In this document: piece by piece, positions 26,413-35,426 of the stretch
How the letters are laid out: the number at the start of each line of letters is the position of its first letter
Position numbering within the stretch: position 1 is the stretch's first letter
Assembly: GCF_900182735.1 (NCBI RefSeq)
Contig: NZ_FXTU01000011.1
Span: forward strand, 5,075 to 69,074
Reading direction: 5' to 3'
Length of the DNA stretch: 64,000 nucleotides
Origin: Laceyella tengchongensis
GTDB lineage: Bacteria; Bacillota; Bacilli; Thermoactinomycetales; Thermoactinomycetaceae
Program-made: the position numbers and the translations under genes
Notes under the pieces: model-generated
Told to the model about the DNA's origin: nothing
What the model saw: only the letters and a program-made list of their open reading frames with translations
The model's database searches: none

Positions 26413-28125
26413 GTGGAAGGTAAAAAACCGATCGAAGAGCAGTTGCCTGAGGGAAAGAAGGACGCGGCAGAAGAATTGCAATCGCCGGCAGGTCAAGAAA
26501 GTGACGAGCGAAAAGCCGCATCTCCCGAATGTGATGCGGAAGTGAAACAGACGACGCCGAAGGATGACGCGGCAGAGCAAACACCCGAGGTGACAGGGGA
26601 CGAAACCGCTTTCCAGCCCGCCGCCAAAGATGAGGCAGAACCGGCAGAAACCAAAGAGATTGACCGCGACCGTGCCTTTGACACGATGGAGCTCAAGATT
26701 TTTGGCCAGTGGGACACGGAGAACAAGGCAACGCCGATATTGGAGCAAAATCAGGAAAGTGCACCTGAGGCACAAGAAACAAAGCCTGATCAACCGGAGC
26801 AAGCAGCGCAAGTGGTGACGGCGGAGGAGCCCACGCAACCCGTAGGGGAAGTGAAGCCGGATAACGACGCTCCGGTAGCGGAAGCACCCAAGGCCGAAAT
26901 CGCTCCTAAGCAGGAACCGCATCCCCTGGCGTCCATGATGGTGGACTTCAGTGAGGAAGTCGCCAATCTGGAGAAAGAAGAGTCGAAAAAGGCCGAAGTG
27001 CAGCGCCAACCTGAACCCGCTCCAGCTGATGCAACTGCCGCTGTGACGGACGACACAGGCGTGTTCAAATCGGTGAAGCGTGAAATTCGTACCACACCGC
27101 GACCCAAGAAATTGTTGGTAATGGGCATCGTTTCCTCGATGGTGATCGCCGGAGTAGTTGGTTTTAGCGCTTTCGCCTACGAACAGCAGACTTCTGCGGG
27201 AACCAATAACCCCAAAGCGGAACAGCCGATTCAAAAGCCCAATTACTTCGAATTAACTTTGGATGGGCAATCGTTTAAGCTTGATTTGAACACCATTGGC
27301 TATGACGGCAAAAATGAAAACACGATCGATCAGCATCAATTGCGGACGTGGCTGGACTCGGTTCAGAAAAAAGTAAATGTGGAGCCGAAAAACGCCAAAG
27401 CTAGCCGGATTGGGGGCAAGATCACACCAGAGCAAGACGGGCGCAAGGTCGATGTGAAAAAGGTGGAAGAGTGGCTAAAGAATCTGAAACCTTTGATCAA
27501 CAAGCCGCAGCCTATTCCCATGATCACCCTTAAGCCGCTGGTGACAACACAGGACATTAAAAATGTCGACAAAAAATTGATCGGCAAATATGGGACGAAG
27601 TTTGATCCCGGAAATGTGAACCGGACGATCAATATGCGACTCGCTTCCAAAGCGATTAGCGGCATTATCCTCATGCCTGGTGAGAAGTTTTCCTTCAACC
27701 AAGTCGTCGGTGAGCGCACAACTGCGCGCGGCTACAAAACCGCCGGCGTCATCGTAAAGGGCGAATTCACAGAAGGGATTGGGGGCGGCATTTGTCAAGT
27801 GTCATCCACCTTGTACAACAGCGTGGATGAGGCGGGATTGAAGATGTTGCAAGTGAACCACCACAGCGCTGAAGTCACCTATGTACCTAAAGGCCGGGAT
27901 GCGACCGTTTCTTGGGGAGGACCCGACTTCAAATTCAGAAACAATCTCAACAAGCCCGTGATGATCAAGATCAAAATGGCTGGTCCTTATCTGACCGTTT
28001 ACACTTACACAGCACCGGGAGCGAAGGTAACCAAGAAGAAAGTGCAAGCTCCCCCGGAAACATTTACACAAGTGAAAGTGAACCCGACCCAACAGACCGA
28101 ACCATTGTCTAAAACGGGAAACTGA
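26413..28125 (+). CDS. VanW-family protein with acidic cytoplasmic tail
   Basis: This 570-residue protein has three parts. Residues 1-230 form a low-complexity Glu/Ala/Pro-rich, presumably cytoplasmic tail. A basic stop (RPKKLL) and one membrane span follow at about 235-257. The extracellular part has an intermediate domain and then a VanW domain at about 415-525 (GEKFSFNQVVGERT, EGIGGGICQVSSTLYNS, GRDATVSWGGPDFKF). VanW is found in vancomycin-resistance clusters and related cell-wall proteins such as YoaR; its activity is unknown. GTG 26413 is 9 bases after AGGGAG; the frame opens at 26368. Confidence 0.85.
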   Translation: MEGKKPIEEQLPEGKKDAAEELQSPAGQESDERKAASPECDAEVKQTTPKDDAAEQTPEVTGDETAFQPAAKDEAEPAETKEIDRDRAFDTMELKIFGQWDTENKATPILEQNQESAPEAQETKPDQPEQAAQVVTAEEPTQPVGEVKPDNDAPVAEAPKAEIAPKQEPHPLASMMVDFSEEVANLEKEESKKAEVQRQPEPAPADATAAVTDDTGVFKSVKREIRTTPRPKKLLVMGIVSSMVIAGVVGFSAFAYEQQTSAGTNNPKAEQPIQKPNYFELTLDGQSFKLDLNTIGYDGKNENTIDQHQLRTWLDSVQKKVNVEPKNAKASRIGGKITPEQDGRKVDVKKVEEWLKNLKPLINKPQPIPMITLKPLVTTQDIKNVDKKLIGKYGTKFDPGNVNRTINMRLASKAISGIILMPGEKFSFNQVVGERTTARGYKTAGVIVKGEFTEGIGGGICQVSSTLYNSVDEAGLKMLQVNHHSAEVTYVPKGRDATVSWGGPDFKFRNNLNKPVMIKIKMAGPYLTVYTYTAPGAKVTKKKVQAPPETFTQVKVNPTQQTEPLSKTGN

Positions 28126-28152
28126 TCGCCCTTTTACTTTGCTTTCATGTGA

Positions 28153-28180
28153 AACACCCGGTCAATCCGGGTGTTTTTTC
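28153..28180 (+). terminator. Terminator after the VanW gene
   Basis: AACACCCGG pairs with CCGGGTGTT around TCAAT, followed by a T-run. Confidence 0.88.
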
Positions 28181-28186
28181 ATGCGT

Positions 28187-28393
28187 TCATGCGTGAGGGT
28201 CTTCCGGTTGAATCGCGGCCAGACCTCCGCGTTGCTCGATCTCCCCGATGAGATCATGGTGTAGGCTGGTTCCTTGGACATTCATCAACGGGGACAGCTG
28301 GGACATCACGAAATGGTGGTAGGTCAATTCTTCCATCGTCCATTGCGACAGCGGAACCATGCTTAATTCGTCAAACGTTCTACCATAATACAC
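28187..28393 (-). CDS. Small cytosolic protein of unknown function
   Basis: This 68-residue protein begins MYYGRTFDELSMVPLSQWTMEELTYHHFVM and ends GEIEQRGGLAAIQPEDPHA. It is soluble, with no Cys motif. The sequence looks like small conserved Bacillales proteins found near mutY, but I cannot name it safely. GGGAGGTGAT lies about 7 bases before GTG 28393. It diverges from pabB. Confidence 0.7.
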   Translation of the reverse strand: MYYGRTFDELSMVPLSQWTMEELTYHHFVMSQLSPLMNVQGTSLHHDLIGEIEQRGGLAAIQPEDPHA

Positions 28394-28474
28394 AGGGTAT
28401 CACCTCCCGTTTAGTATGGGAGGGAAAACGCAAAACATACGCAGAAGACTGTGCAGAAAGGCGTGTGAAATGAA

Positions 28475-29917
28475 ATGAACTGGCTGATGGAGGAAATTCC
28501 TTTTCCGATTGATTTGGAGCAAGTCTTCACAAAAATGTATCGAGATGAGCCGTATGCGTTTTGGCTGGACAGTTCCCGATTAGTTGATGGACTGAGCCGT
28601 TATTCCATGATGGGGGGGCGCCCGCGCCAAATTCTCTCCACTGTGGATGGACAAACCGAATGGCGTCATGCGGAGGGAGAGGAACAGTTTAGCGAGGAGT
28701 CACCCTTTGCCACGTTGCGGCGCGTCTTGGAGAACCAAAGCGCCCTTAAGATGGATTGCCCCTTCCCTTTTGTCGGCGGTTGGGTTGGGTATGTGGGCTA
28801 TGAGTGCAACCGCTATGTGGAGCGGGTGCCCGTTCATCAATATGATCCCACTCAAGCGCCAGAGATGTTTTGGATGTTTGTCGACCAAGTGCTTATATAC
28901 GATCATCTAGAGAAAAAAGCGGTGGTTAGTCACCTGTATGAAGGGGACCCAGCTGCGGCCAAGCGCAGGGTGATGGCGTGGGTTGCCAAATTGCGCGAAA
29001 TAATGCAGGAGCCGTTTCATCCCCTGACCGTACCCGAAACGGCCAATGGTGGGCAGATGGGGGCGTTTCGTAGTGCGGTCACACCGGTGGCATATCGTGA
29101 ACGGATTCGGAAGATCAAGGAGTATATTGGGCGTGGCGAAATATACCAAGCATGTTATACCTATCAATGGGAAACGGATTTATCAGGAGATCCATACCAC
29201 CTTTACACCTTCTTGCGTAGGGTTAATCCCGCTCCGTTTTCTGCTTATTTGCGTTTGGGGGAATGGGCGGTAGTCTCTTCATCGCCGGAGCGCTTCTTGC
29301 GAATGGATGAGCGGCGGGTTGTGGAAAGCAGGCCGATCAAAGGTACCCGCCCACGCGCAGGAAACATTGAAGAAGACCAGAAGTTGGTTCGTGATCTAGC
29401 GACCCATCCCAAAGACCGCGCCGAAAATGTGATGATCGTCGACTTGGTGCGCAATGACTTAGGGCGCGTCTGTGAGACGGGATCGGTTTGCGTCCCCAAG
29501 TTGCTACAAGTGGAGTCATATGCCACCGTGCATCAGCTGGTGTCAACCGTTGAGGGCATCTTGCCGGCTGGACGTTCGCCCGTCGATGTGATTGAAGCGG
29601 CTTTTCCTGGCGGCTCAATGACGGGGGCGCCCAAAATCAGAGCCATGGAGATCCTGTTCGAATTGGAAACGGGAGCACGCGGCATATATTCCGGGGGGCT
29701 TGGCTATCTGGATGTGCGGGGGACATTTGATCTGAGCATGGTGATCCGAACCATCGTATGCCATCAGGGAAAGGCTTATTTTCATGTGGGCGGGGGCATC
29801 GTCGCCGATTCTGATCCGGACAGCGAATACCAAGAGACATTGGACAAAGCGTTTGCGCTGAAAAAAGCATTATCTTTAGCGAACGCCGCAGCGCCGGTTG
29901 CCACCCATCCCAGTTAA
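28475..29917 (+). CDS. pabB: Aminodeoxychorismate synthase component I
   Basis: PabB converts chorismate to 4-amino-4-deoxychorismate for folate synthesis. The 480-residue chorismate-binding protein has an N-terminal TrpE/PabB part (GGWVGYVGYECNRY). The catalytic core follows: SSSPERFLRM, SRPIKGTRPRAG, DLVRNDLGRVCETGSV, FPGGSMTGAPKIRAMEIL and YSGGLGYLDVRGTFDLSMVIRT. Lys in PIKGT is the residue that forms a covalent adduct in PabB and is Ala in TrpE, which favours PabB. No pabA or pabC is adjacent, so the glutaminase partner must be elsewhere. Confidence 0.85.
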   Translation: MNWLMEEIPFPIDLEQVFTKMYRDEPYAFWLDSSRLVDGLSRYSMMGGRPRQILSTVDGQTEWRHAEGEEQFSEESPFATLRRVLENQSALKMDCPFPFVGGWVGYVGYECNRYVERVPVHQYDPTQAPEMFWMFVDQVLIYDHLEKKAVVSHLYEGDPAAAKRRVMAWVAKLREIMQEPFHPLTVPETANGGQMGAFRSAVTPVAYRERIRKIKEYIGRGEIYQACYTYQWETDLSGDPYHLYTFLRRVNPAPFSAYLRLGEWAVVSSSPERFLRMDERRVVESRPIKGTRPRAGNIEEDQKLVRDLATHPKDRAENVMIVDLVRNDLGRVCETGSVCVPKLLQVESYATVHQLVSTVEGILPAGRSPVDVIEAAFPGGSMTGAPKIRAMEILFELETGARGIYSGGLGYLDVRGTFDLSMVIRTIVCHQGKAYFHVGGGIVADSDPDSEYQETLDKAFALKKALSLANAAAPVATHPS

Positions 29918-29984
29918 GGCCTGTTTCATCGTCCCGGCGCGTGGCAAGCGGGCGGAAGGGACATACTATGACGGGTGATGGCAA

Positions 29985-30944
29985 ATGATTGTGCGATTTG
30001 GCTTTGTGGCCATGAGTAGTCGGGTGAAAAACGCTTCACCTTCCAAAACCATGACGGTGAAGGCATTTCAGCAGATAGGGCAGCCGCAATTGGCGATGAA
30101 GAAAATCATTCGCATTGCCAAAGAGAACCTTGCCAACACGAAGCGGATTTTGTATCACGCCTTGGCGCATGACATCTCGTTTTACCGATTTTCGTCCCGC
30201 TTGATTCCGCTGGCAGGGCATGCGTTAGTCGGAGGGCAGGACTTTGTTCGGGCGCTCTTGCCGGAGTTGAAAGAGATCGGGCAATTGGTGCAGGACCATC
30301 AGATGCGGGTCGGATTCCATCCCGAACACTACACTGTCCTCAACACACCAAACAATGAGGTGTTTGCCGCTTCATACAAGGATTTGATCCGCCATGTTAA
30401 GATGCTGGCAGCGATGGGTTTACATAGCGGGCACAAATGCAACATCCATGTGGGGGGAGTGTATGGAAACAAGGAGGATTCAATGGAGCGGTTTCTCGGC
30501 AACTTCAAGCGGTTGGAAGCGAGGATCCAAGCGCACCTCTGTTTGGAGAATGATGACACGACTTACACGGCGGCAGAGACGCTGCATCTCGCTGAAACAG
30601 TGGGTGTGCCCATGGTGCTGGACCTTCACCACCACCGCCTCAACCATCATGGGGAAAAAGAGGAAGACTTGTGGCCGAGGATTGTGGCCACTTGGGCCAA
30701 AGAGCCATTTCCCCCCAAGATCCACATTTCCAGCCCCAAAAGCGAGACCGATGCACGCGGACATGCTGATTATGTGGAAGTAGATGATTTGTATCCTTTT
30801 CTGAAGGCAGCCGCAACGCACACGGATCGGCTGGATGTTATGATTGAAGCAAAACAGAAAGATGGTGCCCTGTTTCAGTTGATGGAACAATTAAGGCAAA
30901 AAGAGGGCGTTTCCGTGATAAATCAAGCCACTATCCGAATCTAA
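29985..30944 (+). CDS. uvsE: UV damage endonuclease UvsE
   Basis: UvsE/UvdE nicks 5' to pyrimidine dimers and other lesions, starting an excision route separate from UvrABC. The 319-residue protein has the TIM-barrel family hallmarks: VRFGFVAMS at the N-terminus, SFYRFSSRLIPL, MRVGFHPEHYTVLN, CNIHVGGVYGNKEDSMERF, CLENDDTTYT, MVLDLHHHRLNHHG, PPKIHISSPKS and MIEAKQKDGAL. The His/Glu/Asp residues of these strands bind the metal cluster. Length is normal. Confidence 0.93.
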   Translation: MIVRFGFVAMSSRVKNASPSKTMTVKAFQQIGQPQLAMKKIIRIAKENLANTKRILYHALAHDISFYRFSSRLIPLAGHALVGGQDFVRALLPELKEIGQLVQDHQMRVGFHPEHYTVLNTPNNEVFAASYKDLIRHVKMLAAMGLHSGHKCNIHVGGVYGNKEDSMERFLGNFKRLEARIQAHLCLENDDTTYTAAETLHLAETVGVPMVLDLHHHRLNHHGEKEEDLWPRIVATWAKEPFPPKIHISSPKSETDARGHADYVEVDDLYPFLKAAATHTDRLDVMIEAKQKDGALFQLMEQLRQKEGVSVINQATIRI

Positions 30945-31044
30945 AAAATGAAAAAATTTAGGGTGAAATGATTAAACGTTCGTAGGTGTAGGTTAAAATA
31001 AAAAAAGAGGATAGGCCTTGGTAGGGGTGAGGAGGGGGGAATAC

Positions 31045-31758
31045 ATGGCAGGGCGACTCCCACAGATGAATAGTGTGCTGGCGGCAACTTCCCAAAACGC
31101 AAGGCGCATGTGGTTTGCTTGGGTGTTGAGAAGTTCGGCCTGCTTGCATGGTCTGGCAGGGTTGTTCATGTTGTTTGTGCTGGTTCACGCTTTGCGTGGC
31201 GATTGGCTCATGCGTACCCAGTTTGTTGTGCAAAATGAATGGCTAGTGACAGTCTCTTGGTCCAGCATGCTGTTGTCTAGCTTGGGTTTGGTTTGTTCTT
31301 TCGGCATTTTGACTTTCGCGTTGAACAAACAATTTCGCTTCATTCTACATTGGGCTTGGTTGATACAGTTGATCGGCAGTTCGGCACTTGCGCTCCATTA
31401 TGTGATTCAGATGGTGTTGTATCCCGCATTGATGAAGTATTTCGTTCACATGCCGACCTCCGCGTTGTTAAGCCATATCAATAAGTGGGACGACTTGCTC
31501 TCGCACCTTGCCACCGTGTTTGCCCCATCATGCTTGGCCATTGGCGGGTTTATCTATACCGCTGCCATGTTTTACACCCCGGGCTTTTCCCGTTGGTTGA
31601 GTTGGTGGTCTCTGTTGGTATGGAGTTTGCTTTTGGCTGGTTCGGTTGTCGTTCACTGGTCATTGTCGACATTTTCAGTCTTATTGGGTTTGACTTTGGC
31701 ATGTTATGTTCCCTGGCTGTGGAAGGCGGCCAAAGAGCTGATGCTGTCATGCTCTAGA
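31045..31758 (+). CDS. Polytopic membrane protein of unknown function
   Basis: This protein of about 237 residues has six or seven membrane segments spread over its whole length, starting near residue 27 after a polar N-terminus. Residues HGLAGLFMLF and ALHYVIQMVLYPALM are within helices. GGAGGGGGGAATAC precedes ATG 31045; the frame itself opens at TTG 31018 and closes at 31761. No family motif was recognised. It stands alone between uvsE and the acetyltransferase gene. Confidence 0.7.
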
Positions 31759-31857
31759 TAATCCTTCCATCTAGGCTCGGATTGAAAAGGAAATCAATCT
31801 TGAGTTAAAATAGAAAAGCCAAACAGATGTATAATTCCCCATTGGAGGAGAAACTTT

Positions 31858-32304
31858 ATGCGCCTACGGTCTTTTCAACTTGCCGATGCCCATGATGTCT
31901 CTCAAATCTGGCAAATGACCGCATCTCATGAACAAGAAAAAGACACGTTGCAAGTGTTGACTGAGCAATTGGGTTATGACCGAGATTTGGTCATCGTAGC
32001 GGAAGCGCCGGATGGAAGAGTAGTAGGAGCCATAGTGGGCACTATCGATGGTCATACGGGGTTCTTTTATTGCCTGGCGGTTCATCCCGATTACCAAAAG
32101 CGCAGAGTTGGCACCATGTTGGTGCGCGAATTGGAACAACGCTTTTTGCAAAAAGGTGTTAAAAGGATTTGGATCACGGTGGATGAAGGAACGGAAAAGT
32201 TATTTCCATTTTACCAGCACCTTGGTTACACCAATGGCTGTTCTACACGTTTGGAAAAGGAACTTTACGCGGTTTCATCCTATTCACATGGACAAACGGG
32301 TTAA
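31858..32304 (+). CDS. GNAT-family N-acetyltransferase
   Basis: This 148-residue GCN5-related acetyltransferase has the acetyl-CoA binding motif VHPDYQKRRVGTMLVRELEQRF (Q/RxxGxG/A type) near residue 78, followed by FPFYQHLGYTNG. It resembles YpeA-type proteins. The substrate cannot be read from sequence. TTGGAGGAGAAACTTT precedes ATG 31858. A terminator follows 20 bases after the stop. Confidence 0.85.
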   Translation: MRLRSFQLADAHDVSQIWQMTASHEQEKDTLQVLTEQLGYDRDLVIVAEAPDGRVVGAIVGTIDGHTGFFYCLAVHPDYQKRRVGTMLVRELEQRFLQKGVKRIWITVDEGTEKLFPFYQHLGYTNGCSTRLEKELYAVSSYSHGQTG

Positions 32305-32323
32305 TTTTCTTTTTTTATTATCG

Positions 32324-32353
32324 TCTGCCTACCAGCATAGGCAGATTTTTTTT
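32324..32353 (+). terminator. Terminator after the GNAT gene
   Basis: TCTGCCTA (32324-32331) pairs perfectly with TAGGCAGA (32338-32345) and is followed by eight T. Confidence 0.92.
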
Positions 32354-32688
32354 GATCCAAACCCTTTCACATTTTAATGATACCTATATAGGATTAAGAA
32401 TACTACACTTTGAATGCGCTTTCAATTTAAAATTCATTAAACATCCGATTTTTTATTTTATATGAAACCGTGTCTAGTTTGTAAATTAGCCCATTTCAGC
32501 CTTTGGTGGATAAAAAGTGATATAAAATTTTACCGCGGGGCGGAAGGGATTCATCGATAAAAATGATGAGGTCATTTCTTGCCGATGGCAACCGGATGTG
32601 TGAAAATAGAAGGTAAACGAAGAACCGATTGCATGGATTATCCGCGCAGTTGCATGATTATTCGGGGTTCGGTATACCAAGGTTTTGC
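32354..32688. other. Intergenic region upstream of the proC T-box
   Basis: No gene is supported in these 335 bases. The first half is AT-rich and contains no clear promoter. Confidence 0.4.
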
Positions 32689-32717
32689 TTGACTTTCAGC
32701 GGACCATTTCGCATAAT
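32689..32717 (+). promoter_or_regulatory. Promoter of the T-box-proC transcript
   Basis: TTGACT (32689-32694) and CATAAT (32712-32717) are separated by 17 bases and lie just upstream of the T-box leader. Confidence 0.7.
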
Positions 32718-32734
32718 ATTAAAAAATTACTTCG

Positions 32735-33005
32735 GTTAAACGCGATGACGAGGACCAGTAGAGCAGATCCGGCTGCACAGAGAGCGAGGCCCTCCGGTTG
32801 AAAGGCCTTGCCAGTCCGGTTGTTCGAACCCATCCTCCGATGCTGCCGGTGAAGAGCCGGATCGGGAGCCATCCCGTTATCAGGATGCGATGTGAATCGC
32901 AGGAGTTGGGCGCATTTATGGAAGCCGTGCGCCAACAAAGGTGGTACCGCGGAAGAACAACCCTCTTTCGTCCTTTGGGGACATAAGAGGGTTGTTTATT
33001 TTTTT
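32735..33005 (+). ncRNA. T-box leader (probably proline-specific) of proC
   Basis: The leader shows stem I sequence GCGATGACGAGGACCAGTAG near 32738, AGAGAG near 32780, and the conserved T-box core AAAGGTGGTACCGCGG near 32938-32953. A terminator follows: AACAACCCTCTT (32956-32967) pairs with AAGAGGGTTGTT (32985-32996), with a T-run after it. CCC at 32829-32831, within GAACCCA, is the likely specifier codon and reads proline. Uncharged tRNA-Pro should stabilise the antiterminator and allow proC expression. The T-box itself is certain; the exact specifier is inferred. Confidence 0.9.
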
Positions 33006-33020
33006 AAAGGAGGGGCCGAG

Positions 33021-33848
33021 ATGTTAAAAGAATGTGCAATCGGGTTTATTGGAGCGGGAGCGATGGCAGAGGCGATTTTGGAGGGATTGCTTAAACGACG
33101 TGAAATCACCAGCAGCCAAGTTTCCATGGTTAATCGCGGTGATCGCGATCGCATGTCAACGTTGGTAAAGCGGTACGGATTGGAGGCAGCGAAGCAAACC
33201 ATAGATCATGTGGCACTTGCGGACGTTGTGATCTTGGCGGTGAAACCGAAAGATGCGGAGGAGGCGCTAACCTTTTGGCAGAATCGCCTTCGCCCGGGGC
33301 AGTTGTTAATCTCGGTTGTTGCCGGAATTACGACGCAAACCATTGAGGAATTTGTTCATAACGGGGTTGCTGTCGTCAGGGCCATGCCGAACACTTCCTG
33401 TGCGGTGGGCCTGTCCGCCACGGCTCTTTGTGGGGGGCAAGCGGTGACTGAACAGCAATTCGCCATGGCTGAGCGCATATTTATGAGTGTCGGTTCCGTG
33501 GTGCGGGTGGATGAAAGCGCTATGGATGCTGTCACTGGCCTATCCGGGAGCGGACCGGCTTATATTTACTATATGGCCGAAGCTCTCCAGACAGCGGGGA
33601 TGCACGCTGGCTTGCCGGCTGAAACAGCCCGTCAGCTGACGGTGCAAACCCTGCTGGGGGCAGCCCATATGTTGATGGAAAGCGGCAAAGAAGCCGAGCA
33701 GTTGCGCCGTGAAGTCACTTCACCGGGTGGAACGACGATGGCGGGGCTAGAAGTGTTGCGCCGATTTGATGTGGCTGAAGCGATGAAGATGGCGGTATTG
33801 CGGGCGAAAGAGCGCGCCGGAGAAATGGGGAAGCGAGGCGGTTGTTGA
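33021..33848 (+). CDS. proC: Pyrroline-5-carboxylate reductase
   Basis: ProC reduces pyrroline-5-carboxylate to proline with NAD(P)H. The 275-residue protein has the Rossmann loop GFIGAGAMAEAIL near residue 8, AVKPKDAEEAL, RAMPNTSCAVG, the signature TGLSGSGPAYIYYMAEAL and the C-terminal VTSPGGTTMAGLEVL. AAAGGAGGGGCCGAG precedes ATG 33021; the frame runs upstream into the T-box leader without meaning. Control by the proline T-box closes the feedback loop. Confidence 0.95.
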   Translation: MLKECAIGFIGAGAMAEAILEGLLKRREITSSQVSMVNRGDRDRMSTLVKRYGLEAAKQTIDHVALADVVILAVKPKDAEEALTFWQNRLRPGQLLISVVAGITTQTIEEFVHNGVAVVRAMPNTSCAVGLSATALCGGQAVTEQQFAMAERIFMSVGSVVRVDESAMDAVTGLSGSGPAYIYYMAEALQTAGMHAGLPAETARQLTVQTLLGAAHMLMESGKEAEQLRREVTSPGGTTMAGLEVLRRFDVAEAMKMAVLRAKERAGEMGKRGGC

Positions 33849-33858
33849 CCGTTTGCGA

Positions 33859-33990
33859 CTAGGGTATGATTGGTAAATTATGATAATAGGGAGAAGTGGC
33901 GGAAAAAACTTTTCCAGGTAAGCCACGGCACGCGTGAAGCGAATGAGAGTGCGGTTTAGGTAGACTTTTTCCTGAAACAGTCGGGCCTAG
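33859..33990 (+). repeat. Copy 1 of a dispersed inverted-repeat element
   Basis: This 132-bp segment begins CTAGGGTATG and ends GGGCCTAG. It shares ordered blocks with 44616-44756 on the reverse strand: GGCGGAAAAA (33898-33907) and GTGAAGCGAATGAGA (33934-33948). It has no coding capacity. The size and TIR-like ends suggest a MITE or the remnant of an insertion sequence. It sits between proC and a bidirectional terminator. Confidence 0.6.
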
Positions 33991-34033
33991 AAATTGATAG
34001 GGTCTAAGCCTGCCATACACACAATTGTCACAA

Positions 34034-34062
34034 AAAACCGGGCAACGATCCCGGTTTTCTTT
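34034..34062. terminator. Bidirectional terminator downstream of proC
   Basis: AAAACCGGG (34034-34042) pairs with CCCGGTTTT (34050-34058) around a CAACGAT loop; T-rich sequence follows on the forward strand and T-runs flank it on the reverse strand too. Confidence 0.85.
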
Positions 34063-34683
34063 TTCTTTTCGGTGCGGATTATGATACCTTTAGAAAAACC
34101 CTTGTATGCACTCAATGATAAATTCTGAGTTTTGGGTGTTTTATCTTTTTCTTTTTTTGGAAATAAAGAAAAATAGGAGTGCAAATTGTGGGTCAAACCA
34201 CACCGCATGTTGGTGATGCCATTGTGTGAAGCGTGATGGCGCGGGAGTTGAATGGAAAAGTTAGGCAAAAATCCGTCATTTTGCCGAAAGTTGTACCACG
34301 CATACTTGCCAACTATCATACAGAAGTGGTAGAAAAAGATGGGGATGTGTGGAAGACGTCTGGATCAGCAGTTTGTCACTTTTCCAAACTTGATTGGTTC
34401 CATGCGGTTGGTTTGGGCGGGAGCGTCACTGTCCCTGACACGCTGCATGCGATGAAAAATCGCGATTGGAACCGAAAGGGTCGCTTCCGCGGGCTGGTGA
34501 AGGGCAGTTTTCTCAACGGCCCACGCATCATGATCCTGCAACAAGTGTGGAACAGGTGGCCAGAGCGAAGGAACATTCGAAAAATGCAGTTCATCGCCGT
34601 GCGGAACCATTTACTCTAGCATTCGCTCCATATGGTGTCACCACTACCTGACTCTTCAGATGAAGGTTGATGGAGTGAATGAA
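34063..34683. other. 620-base region without a supported gene
   Basis: Open frames exist on both strands (for example 34233-34619 forward and 34365-34610 reverse), but none has a good ribosome site or recognisable protein. The part from 34380 to 34620 has coding-like base composition and may be a decayed gene. The promoter of the signal peptidase gene should lie at the right end. Confidence 0.4.
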
Positions 34684-35208
34684 ATGTTGCAAGTGAGACG
34701 GCTATACAGTTGGGCGATGGTGTTGATATATGCCTGCCTATTTGCTTGGACCGTCAATCACTACGGAATTGCGCTCTCCGTGGTGAGCGGAACGTCCATG
34801 CAGCCGACTTTGCACGATGGGGATCATTTGTTGATCAACAAATTCCAATTTTTATTGGAAAAGCCGACGGTAGGTGACGTCATCACCTTCCGTGATCCGT
34901 CCGATCCAGATCGGTATCTGGTGAAACGAGTGATTGGGAAGCCGGGAGACATCATTGAGATACGCGACGGCCTTTTGTACCGCAACGGGAAACGGGTGCA
35001 AGAACCGTATATCGACAGCATGATCGAGGATGGGGATTTTGGCCCGGTCAAGGTAAGGCAGGAGACCGTATTTGTCATGGGGGACAACCGTCACCGCTAT
35101 GCGTCTAGGGACAGCCGGTACAGCGGCGTGGGGATGGTTCCATATGCCTTGATTGACGGAAAAGTGGAATTGATTTTGTGGCGCCCTTCATTGGCTGCAT
35201 CGCTGTAA
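34684..35208 (+). CDS. Type I signal peptidase
   Basis: This membrane-anchored serine protease cleaves signal peptides from exported proteins. The 174-residue protein has one N-terminal membrane anchor (about residues 7-27). The catalytic Ser lies in VVSGTSMQPTLHDGD near residue 40 and the catalytic Lys in DRYLVKRVIGKPGD near 80, followed by VFVMGDNRHRYASRDSRYSG. A single anchor and this length are typical of Gram-positive Sip proteins. ATG 34684 has GGAG 8 bases upstream; 34660 is an in-frame alternative. Confidence 0.92.
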   Translation: MLQVRRLYSWAMVLIYACLFAWTVNHYGIALSVVSGTSMQPTLHDGDHLLINKFQFLLEKPTVGDVITFRDPSDPDRYLVKRVIGKPGDIIEIRDGLLYRNGKRVQEPYIDSMIEDGDFGPVKVRQETVFVMGDNRHRYASRDSRYSGVGMVPYALIDGKVELILWRPSLAASL

Positions 35209-35272
35209 TCACAAGATGAAGGGAATAATTTAAAATAGGTATAAAAGTCAAAAATTGTTCACAAAAATCAAA

Positions 35273-35300
35273 TTGCGTTCCAAATGAAATGGCGCATAAT
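35273..35300 (+). promoter_or_regulatory. Putative codY promoter
   Basis: TTGCGT (35273-35278) and CATAAT (35295-35300) with a 16-base spacer lie about 125 bases ahead of codY. Confidence 0.45.
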
Positions 35301-35426
35301 AGGTAAGTGTTGTTATGCTTTTCCTAACGAATCCCTAACAAGATCGTCCTGGAGCCCAATCGGACGTTAATGTGGACGGCTCAATAAACATACAAAGTGT
35401 ATCAAATTTCTAGGAGGCATTTAGCA

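Noticed and set aside
34233..34619. 128-codon forward frame between the proC region and the signal peptidase gene
   Set aside because: No ribosome site and no recognisable sequence; competing frames overlap on the other strand.
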